This document shows, one piece after another, positions 56,493 to 64,000 of a DNA stretch of 64,000 nt. The notes below the pieces were generated by a model that was not told where the DNA came from, did not search any database, and saw only the letters and a program-made list of their open reading frames with translations. Within the stretch, counting starts at the first letter, position 1. The number at the start of each line of letters is the position of its first letter. Source of the stretch: Caenorhabditis elegans (lineage: Eukaryota > Nematoda > Chromadorea > Rhabditida > Rhabditidae). A program made the position numbers and the translations under genes. Location: NCBI RefSeq assembly GCF_000002985.6, contig NC_003279.8, positions 12,028,001 through 12,092,000 on the forward strand. The letters are read 5' to 3'.

Positions 56493-56721
56493 TAGGGCTG
56501 TGCAATCGGACGAATTCGGACGAATTCGGACGTCCGGCGTCCGGATGCGTGTGCGTCCGGCGTCCGAAAAAACCGGACGCGTGTGCGTCCGGCGTCCGAA
56601 AAAACCGGACGCTTGTGCGTCCGGCGTCCGGTTTTTTTGTTTTTTGTTTACAATCTCACTCAGGCTCACTGAGATGTAAACAAAAAACAAAAAAACCGGA
56701 CGTCCGGTTGCACAGCCCTAA
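56493..56721. mobile_element. element with CGGACGC minisatellite and AGGGCTGTGCAATCGG termini
   Basis: AGGGCTGTGCAATCGGACG at the left is mirrored by CCGGACGTCCGGTTGCACAGCCCTA at the right. The interior is a GTGCGTCCGGCGTCCGAAAAAACC tandem and a hairpin around AGCCTGAGTGAGATT. Just upstream (5') of the calpain-like start codon. Confidence 0.8.
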
Positions 56722-57026
56722 TTCTAAATAATAGAAGAAACAAAAATTTTGTACAGGTTTGCATAGAATTATGGGGACGAGGAAGACAACGATTGGTTTT
56801 TTTCTTGAATTCTTAGGGCTTAGGTGCAGGATGTAGGTTTTGGCAGAAGCAAGAGGAGGAAGATTAGGGTGAGATGAAGAAACAATGATGGTTTTTTGAA
56901 GTTCTAGGGAGTTGTTGCTAAAAATCTTAATGTCATCTGTAAACACAACAATTGAATAGGGGAAGCGAGAGGTCATTTCTAAGAATTCAAAGTTCCGTTG
57001 GGGCATAGATGAATTCAATTCACTGA

Positions 57027-59830
57027 TCAGTGTGATCTTTGCGTTAAATCATTTGGGAATCGGTCGTGCCATACTAGAAATTCAACTTCTTTGCCAATAC
57101 AAATTAGTGTAGCAAGTAAACCATCATCTCTCTCGATATCATACCCAGCACCACAATTAATTTTTTCCAGTCCATCTCTGAAAAAATATTGAAAGTTGGG
57201 CATGAAATGTGAAATTTAACCGATTTTCAACAATATAGAAAATCATTTGATTATCATAAAAATAAATTTCGTTCTAGTTCAACAGGTAGGAACAATGCTT
57301 GAAAATTTATCTGAAAGTACTTTTTAATACTACTCGTGGAGATGCTAAATTAAAAAAAAGTTTAGATTAAAAAAAAACATTTTACGAATTATATTCAGTC
57401 ATTACAATTCATTTTCTGTCACTTAAAGCAAAAATGTTTTCTCTTAAATTTTCTCCACTTTTCAAAGAAAATCCCAGGTAGTTCTGGACCATTTTAAATG
57501 CAAAAAGCAAAGTCTCAATTTTCGATACTCCACCTTTAACTTTAAATTAAAAAAAAAAGATCCTATTCCAACTCTTACATGAATATTTCTGCTCGTCGAT
57601 TTGCATCCCATTTGAAATGTTGAATTTCATTCAAAATGTAATCAACAACTTCGGGATAGCAAAAACAAACAAATCGGAATCTTCGAAGGTTTGGCACGTG
57701 ACCAGCCAACCAATGAAGAATAAACTGTTTGATACATTTTGCAGTGAATGCGTGTATATGAAGATGTATAACTTCACAAAAACGAAATATATTCTTTACG
57801 TCTTCTAGTTCGTAATTTTGAGCGTAGAAAATGTCTAGTCGAGGAATTCCGCTTAACTGAAATATAAGAAAATTGGAATTTTTCTGTAAAATAATTTTTT
57901 TATTTTTTTATTTTTCAATTTTTCTTTTAAAAAATTTGGCAGTAAATTCAAGTTTTTTGAGAATAGTTTTTGGCAGGAAATTCAAGTTTTTTTCATTAAA
58001 AAAATTGGCGGGAAATTCAAATTTTCTATAAAAAAAAATTTTGATGGGAAATTCAAATTTTCTATAAAAAAAATTTTGATGGGAAATTCAAATTTTCTAA
58101 GAAACAATTTTGGTGAGAAAATCAAACTTTCTGAGAAAAGTTTTTGGCAGGAAATTCAAATTTTCTGTAAATAATTTTGCCGGGATATTCAAATTTTTTG
58201 AGAAAAGTTTTTGGCGGGAAATTCAAATGTTCTGATTGTGAGAAAAAATTTGGCGGGAAAATCAAGTTTTCAAATAAAAAATATTTCAAAAAAAGTTTTT
58301 CAAATCGTTTACTAAATATAATATATCACTCACAAGCTCTTTGTCAAAGCCAGAAGGATGCCAACATCGAATCAGCAATCCATACTTTAAATCAATATTA
58401 TTCATTAAATATTGCATATTTTCAGTTGTAAGACGCGATTTCCTTCCACAAATTTCTACATAGTGACATTTTCGAAACAATATATGTTTCACAACTTCCT
58501 GATAATCACCAAAAAGTCTACCATGATCCATTACCAGATTCACATGATCAAACGCGAATAATTCATGAAAATGTTGCAAGAGATGAATAAGATCTTCAAG
58601 ATTTAGGTAGGAAATTTCTGTGAAAGAACTTTTCCCTTTATAAATTTGGCTGAAAATTGAAAATTATTACAACATTTCAAATGATAAAAGCAAAAGTACC
58701 AGAATTTAGAAATCCAAAAATTGACACTGTACCCGGCAAAAACACGCCGTGTATATTTTTTGCAGTTTTTCATATAATTGTAAGCATCTATCACATCGCA
58801 TTTCTTGTTAACTAGTATTATCCTTTGTAAATGTTTGATTTCAGTATTCTCCTCATCAATTTCTTCACAGTCATCTAGATTCTCGATAATAATTTTATAA
58901 ATTCTTTTCTTCACTCGTTTCATTTTGATTTCACATTTTATGGATGTTTGTGATAGATTCACTCTGAAATTAAAATGTATTTGTTAAAGGTTATATCAAA
59001 TATATCAAATATGATTGTAAAAAATTTATAAAAGTTATTTAAAATGATTTTTTTTTAATTTTCAACAAAAAATATATTTGGCTGAATTATTTTTGAATCC
59101 CCACGTGGCCTCAGAGTGTCTCATTTCGGCTTGATCTACATAGATCTACAAAAAAATGCGGGAGAAGAGACGCAGAGTTCTCAACTGATTTCGCATGGTT
59201 AAGAACGAGCTGACGTCACACATTTTTAGGCGAAAAATCCCGAATTTTTTTGAAGATCAAACCGTAATGGAACAGCCTGGCACTACGTGAACTCCCAACA
59301 TTTCTGGCTTTTCCATTTTTTTAATACTCAATATTTTTAAACATACTTTTTTCGATTGTTCAGACATTTTTCAAAAATAAAAATATATTTTAAGGCGATT
59401 TTCTTTCAGATGGTTTCTTTACGGAAAAATGAATGAAAAATTTACAAAATATGTTTCAAATTATAAAACAAAGGAACTAACTACGCCACACATTTTTTTG
59501 CGCGGAAATATGGTAATTTATAAAAATTCTATAAATTTTCATTACAGTTACATTTGGTATATTGCAACTGCTTTTTGTTTTTTTTTTTTTTGAAAAAAAA
59601 ACCACTGGCAATATATTTTATTATATTTTTTCAAATTAAAAACTCACGCCTCATTGACTTTCATTCCGTTTAAAACTTTTGCAAACGCTAGATATGGTAG
59701 ATTCAGTAACTTGAATGGTTTTTTCTGGAAAAAAAAAATTATTTTAATTTCAAATTGGTCAAAATCTTACCTTTCCAAACAATCGTCGAACCAATGAAAA
59801 CATCCAGAATAATGCAGCAAAAAATCCCAT
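57027..59830 (-). CDS. F-box protein with FBA_2 domain (381 aa)
   Basis: Six exons close exactly: 59830-59771, 59724-59648, 58963-58700, 58649-58334, 57856-57579 and 57177-57027. A hydrophobic N-terminus (MGFFAALFWMFSLV) comes before the F-box LLNLPYLAFAKVLNGM...EAVNLSQTS (about 26-55). The C-terminal half carries the F-box-associated type 2 (FBA_2) pattern: IKQFILHWLVGHVPNLRRF, CYPEVVDYILN and the final EFLVWHDRFP. Family members are worm-expanded presumed SCF substrate adaptors, and the F-box would bind a SKR/Skp1 protein. The N-terminal hydrophobic leader is unusual and may be a false start; the F-box alone could begin at a later Met. A MITE copy lies in intron 2. Confidence 0.82.
59103..59287. 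mobile_element. MITE-like palindromic repeat, full-length copy
   Basis: CGTGGCCTCAGAGTGTCTCATTTCGG ... GCATGGTTAAGAACGAGCTGACGTCACAC ... CCGTAATGGAACAGCCTGGCACTACGTG. It lies in intron 2 of the F-box gene. Confidence 0.75.
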
Positions 59831-60160
59831 TTTCAAAAATTAGGACAACAGTCGATATCGACGTCACTGGTGTGTGCAGTGCACCATATTGCGTTAGGTT
59901 GGCCTCAGACAATCGATATAATTTCTCGCTAATTCTGCTTGCCTCTTCCTCTCGCATATCCTTTTTTCTATTATCTTACAAGTTTACACTGAAAACAATA
60001 AAACTGCGAGGCCAAAGTTATGTAGGCTTATTAATTTTTTTTCCGAAATCTGGTAATCAGCGATTTCAAACCAAAAATGACTTCTTCTTCTTTGAGTTGT
60101 TAGACAATTATAAAGTGGTATGTTAAAATTATTTATTGCTGGGGTACCCATAAAAATCTG

Positions 60161-61969
60161 TTAGAAATCAATGAAATGCAACACAACATCACGGAATTTC
60201 GATACAAATTCCTCATCTCTACAGAATTTCCAATTGGAATCATCCTCAGACTTAGAAAATATAAAGCTGTCCTCATCGTTTTTCATCTGGTCCTTGACCA
60301 GATTCAAGAAAGATCTGACATTTTCCTCGCCTTCCGAAGGCCTCCATTTTGGTACCTGATCCATTCGTTCGCGTCTTGCACGTACTGCAGCAGTTGATGG
60401 GATTCTGTCACGTTTCAGTTTTTGTACCTGGAAATAGAAAAAATCAAAACTGGTCTCTAGCCCACCGGTGCGTTTGAGGCAGGTTTCAAAGATCTGACGT
60501 CTGCCCGTGGTTCTTTTGCAGCGGCCGACACTTTAAGGTTCCGCGCCGCACTATGCAGACGGCGCAGCGTGGGGCAGGCCGAGGTAGGCAGGCGCGGCAG
60601 GCTTTTCGGCGCCCGAATAGAAGCCCTTACGTAATAAACGGAGAATGGTGGCCAACTGTTCGGCGGCATAGTTTTTGGGTCTCGCTCGTACAAGCCTGTT
60701 CTCGAGCCAATTATCAAAACGGGAACATTTCCAAAAAAGGCCTGCCAGTAAGTTTGTAAACTCCGCTTCTTCCAAAAGTACTCGTTGAGCCCCCCACTGA
60801 ACACCTTCAGCTCATAGTGTTGACGGTTTTCTGCAAAGAGTTTTTTAGAAGTTTCTAGAACATTCTTGAAAACTCCGAACTTTCTCAAGACTTACGGTTA
60901 TACTACGATTAGGTATGTTACAAATTTGGACCAATTTACTGAAAGGTGGAGTACCGAAATTTGAGACTTTGCTTTTTTAGATCCAGAATTGTCCAAAACT
61001 ACCAAATTTCGTTATGAGACGTTTAGAAAATTTTTCAAAAAAAGTTATGACCGCTCAAAGTTGTGGGAAAAAATGGTACATTTTCAGCAAAATCTCAACT
61101 TTTGGCAATTCCTCGGCCATTTTTTCTATTTTTTTCCATTTTTTTTCAAAACATTGAGCTGTCATAACTTTTTTTGAAACAATTTTCGGAACGTCTTATT
61201 ACAAAATTTGGTACTTTTGGCCCATTTTGTGTCTAAAAAAGCAAAGTCTCAAATTTCGGTACTCCATCTTTAATGGTCGGCCCGTGCTACGACTACAGTA
61301 ATCCTCCACTGTAAAGCTACAGTAATGCTACAGTACCCCAACACAACCCATACAGTACCCCTGAACAAACCTTCATCATCAATCGCATCGATCTGACCGG
61401 AATACATCACCTTGAAGGTATCCCCATTGCCACGTGGGATCTCCGCTGTGAACACCGCCTTCCTGACAGTCTCATCTGGCTCCAATTGCTCTTCATCCCG
61501 AGTTTTCGTACAAAAATGCTCGAAAACCCCTCCCTTGTTAATTGTAGAAGTTTGTTCCTCAGTGTATTTCAGAATAAATATGATTCCATTTCTCTGGTAT
61601 GCAAAAATGACAGCTGGACCAGAGCCAGCAATTACTACGAGAAGTTGCTTATTGGTTACGAAATCTGGTTTTACGGTTGTCAGACAATTTGTTTGGTGGA
61701 CATAATCCAGGAGAGATTCCATCATTAATTCTCCTTTTCCAGAATCTAGAACCTCTATGTTCATATTTGGAAATTCCTCTTTACTTTTAAACGGTTTCAG
61801 ACATGTTGTGTTAAGCTTTTTCGGTAGAAGACCAGGAGTCACGTGCCTGGAAAATTTATTATAATTTTACATTGATTTTTCATAGATCTATGATCTATAT
61901 TAAAACTTACATATCTCCATCTCGATGATAATATCCAATAGTTGTAACTTTAATTTTAGTAAGATTCAT
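60161..61969 (-). CDS. DXO/RAI1-like decapping-nuclease family protein (333 aa)
   Basis: Four exons close in phase: 61969-61911, 61846-61371, 60830-60631 and 60427-60161. The RAI1/DXO (Dom3Z) signature YELKVFSG (184-191), then SLQTYWQAFFGNVPVLIIGSR, matches the family's ELK...KWWxQSFLxGVPxIVxGFR region. In DXO these residues form the metal site that removes incomplete caps from RNA and degrades it 5' to 3'. The E-phi-D motif here reads Q172-I-D174 (SGQIDAID), so one acidic ligand is replaced. Nematodes carry an expanded set of these proteins. Exon 3 ends at SVYY|GTAAGG, chosen because it keeps phase with VQKLKRDRIP. A 61-aa frame on the opposite strand is a shadow. The intron at 60428-60630 is a GC-rich repeat. 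A paralogue follows at 63.7 kb. Confidence 0.8.
60428..60630. repeat. GC-rich repeat filling the third intron of the DXO-like gene
   Basis: CAGCGGCCGACACTTTAAGGTTCCGCGCC...GGCAGGCGCGGCAGGC, far richer in G+C than its surroundings, sharing words with 5200-5330. An about 140-codon open frame through it is an extension of exon 3, not a longer protein. Confidence 0.6.
60945..61270. mobile_element. 0.33-kb palindrome in DXO-like intron 2
   Basis: GGTGGAGTACCGAAATTTGAGACTTTGC to GCAAAGTCTCAAATTTCGGTACTCCATC, with inner CCAAATTTCGTTATGAGACG / CGTCTTATTACAAAATTTGG arms and a centre near 61110. Shares the TTATGAGAC style with the 53036 palindrome. Confidence 0.85.
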
Positions 61970-63659
61970 GACTGATTGTGAGTACGAAAAAAATAAAAAG
62001 AATTGCTCAACGAATAAACAAACAAACAACCAAATGTGTTAGGTATTATAAGACCTGATAAGAATACGAAAAGAGAGCATTAGTGTTTTTTGAACGAGGA
62101 ATTAGAAATTTGATAGGAGAAAGTGGTTTGGTTATGAGTAATACCAATTTTTGACGACCTTATGATTTATTAGTGTGGAAAAATTAAAGGCGTAGGTCTT
62201 TGTAGGCACGTAGGCAAGTTGTAGGTATGTTTTTTTCCGGTGGAGGGTATGAAAACCTTATACAAGACACCTTATGCATGATTTCCTTATACACGATACC
62301 ATATAAACTTTTGTCATTTTTCAATACACTTTGAAAGCACATAATAAAGTTCCATAATTTTAGACATTAGTTGACTTAATATAATTGTGTTCCAGCCTGG
62401 GCTGGGTGATAATCGCTGTTCGGCAAATTTTCAATTCCGACAGTTTGCCGATTTGCCGGAGATTTTCAATTCAACGATTTGCCGGTTTGTCTATTTGCCG
62501 AAAATTTTCAATTCCAACAATTTGCCGGTTAGCTAATTTGCCGGAAATGGTCAATTCCGACAGTTTGCCGGTTTGCCGATTTGCCGGAAATTTACAATTC
62601 AGACAATTTGCCGGTTTGCCGAAATTTTTGAATTCCGACAAATTCCCGATTTTCCGATTTGCGGCAAATTTTTAATTCCGACAATGTACAGATTTTCCGA
62701 TTTGCCGCAAATTTCCAATTCCGACAATTTGCCGGTTAGCTAATTTGCCGGAAATGGTCAATTCCGACAGTTTGCCGGTTTGCCGATTTGCCGGAAATTT
62801 ACAATTCCGACAATTTGCTGATTTGTCGAAAATTTTCAATTACGACAATTTCCCGATTCGCCAGAAATTTTCAATTTCGACAATTTGCCGGTTTGCCGAT
62901 TTGCCGGAAATTTCTAATTCCGACAATTTGCCGGAAATTTTCAATTCCGAGAGTTTGCCGGTTCACCGGTGTGCCGGAAATTTTCAATTTCGACAATTTG
63001 CCGGTTTGCCGATTTGCCGAAATTTTTGAATTCCGACAAATTCCCAATTTTCCGATTTGCCGGAAATTTTTAATTCCGACAATTTGCCGGTTTGTCTATT
63101 TGCCGGAAATTTTTAATTCCGACAGTTTGCCGGTTTTGCCGATTTGCCGCAAATGTTCAATTCCGAAAATTTGCCGGTTTGCCGATTTGCCGGATATTTT
63201 CAATTCCGACAAATTGTCGATTTGCCGCTTTGCCGGAAATTTTCAATTCCGAAAATTTGCCGGCTTGGCGAAAATCTTCAATTCCGGCAGTTTGCCGGTT
63301 AGCTAATTTCTTGAAATTTTCAATTCCCGCAATTTGCCGGTTTGCCGGTTCACCGGAAATGTTCAATTCCAACAATTTGCCCGTTAGCTAATTTGCCGGA
63401 AATGTTCAATTCCGACAGTTTGCCGGTTTGCCGATTTGCCGGAAATTTACAAATCCGACAAATTGCTGATTCGCCGGAAATTTTCAATTCCGACAATTTG
63501 CTGGTTTGCCGATTTGCCGAAAATATTCAACTTCGGCAAGTTGCCGATTATAGATATGACAATGGTTCTTCTGGGTTTTCGTGCTTTATTCAAAAAAATT
63601 ATGGTCAAAATAAAATTTTAAAACAATACACGTTCCCGTACACAAAACATGAAATAAGA
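61970..63659. other. intergenic region between the two DXO-like genes
   Basis: Left 0.4 kb is unique A/T-rich sequence and probably the control region of the 60-62 kb gene. The rest is the minisatellite at 62415-63545. No gene was seen. Confidence 0.55.
62415..63545 (+). repeat. 1.1-kb GATTTGCCGGAAATTTTCAATTCCGAC minisatellite
   Basis: The largest array of the family here: about 25 units of around 45 bases alternating GCCGGTTTGCCGATTTGCCGG and AATTTTCAATTCCGACAATT, with some unit pairs duplicated (e.g. GTTAGCTAATTTGCCGGAAATG three times). Frames across it read ICRKFSIPTICRFADLPE and are not genes. Confidence 0.9.
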
Positions 63660-64000
63660 TCAACGATCTAAATATTGCAGAACAACATCTCGAAATTGAG
63701 CAGCAGATTCCTCGTCTCTTTTGACATCCCAATCAGGGTTTTCATCGGTTCTCGTGAAAGAAAAACAGTCTCCATCATTAATAACATTATCTTTAACCAA
63801 ATCAAGAAAATAAAGCGCATTATCTTCTCCTTCCGAAATTTTCCATGGTGGTGCTGGACCAAATCGACCTGGAATTTTCCTACACCTGGCAGCCATAGAC
63901 GGAATTCTGTCTCGTTTGAGCTCTTCAACCTGCAAAAATAAATTCAATTTGAAATTCATTTTTAGACAATATCATACTATGTCTTACCTTGTATAAAGAG
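63660..64000 (-). CDS. second DXO/RAI1-like gene, C-terminal part (cut by window)
   Basis: The last exon, 63929-63660, encodes 89 residues (VEELKRDRIPSMAARCRKIP ... SAAQFRDVVLQYLDR). It is about 50% identical by eye to the last exon of the 60-62 kb gene, with the same phase-0 start. A piece of the preceding exon, ending LYK, is visible at 64000-63988 (donor AAG|GTAAGA). This exon forms the family's C-terminal extension. The catalytic region lies beyond the window. Tandem duplication with a minisatellite between the copies is the simplest reading. Confidence 0.75.

Noticed and set aside
60457-60888. A 143-codon frame extending exon 3 of the DXO-like gene
   Set aside because: The added Pro/Ala/Arg-rich C-terminus lies in a GC-rich repeat. 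Splicing at 60631 keeps phase with the conserved last exon.
62415-63545. CRISPR array
   Set aside because: The units are direct imperfect repeats without unique equal-length spacers, the genome is eukaryotic, and no cas genes are present.

Overview
The window looks like nuclear DNA of a Caenorhabditis nematode, almost certainly C. elegans. Introns are GT-AG with short U-rich TTTTCAG acceptors, intergenic DNA is A/T-rich, degenerate TTAGGC (nematode telomere) tracts occur inside the sequence, and several families are nematode-expanded: WSN-domain, F-box/FBA_2, F-box/DUF38, and DXO/RAI1-like proteins. Two genes are recognisable as named worm genes: ksr-2 (kinase suppressor of Ras) and hrp-2, the hnRNP Q/R homologue. 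Both point to a chromosome I arm. That placement is from memory, not from a search.

Layout. 1-11.6 kb: end of an unidentified gene, an F-box/DUF38 pseudogene with two interstitial telomere-like tracts, two unrecognised minus-strand genes (a multi-pass membrane protein and a coiled-coil protein), and a WSN-domain membrane protein whose frame breaks once. 11.6-18.6 kb: a Ser-rich protein with a possible PNRC/EDC1-type decapping motif, then an unrecognised basic protein. 18.6-28.5 kb: ksr-2 on the minus strand with introns full of repeats. 28.5-32.8 kb: mostly repeat-derived DNA. 32.8-37.9 kb: hrp-2 and a tRNA-Val(AAC). 38-44.9 kb: a four-TM MARVEL-like protein and a GT11 (alpha-1,2-fucosyltransferase family) protein. 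45-56.2 kb: a calpain-like gene that has lost all three catalytic residues and carries a 5.2-kb nested palindromic transposon in one intron. 57-64 kb: an F-box/FBA_2 gene and two tandem DXO/RAI1-like genes, the second cut by the window edge.

The gene models below were built by joining exons at splice consensus with codon phase checked across every junction. Most close exactly: hrp-2 611 aa, ksr-2 570 aa, calpain-like 731 aa, GT11 391 aa, F-box 381 aa, DXO-like 333 aa. A recurring theme is enzyme-fold proteins with altered catalytic residues: the KSR pseudokinase, the triad-less calpain, the GT11 with a degraded HxRR motif, and the DXO-like protein with Glu to Gln. A second theme is large near-perfect palindromes in introns, which would give long double-stranded RNA when transcribed. 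There is no operon logic linking these genes. The arm-like gene families and dense repeats fit a fast-evolving chromosome arm around two conserved regulators.
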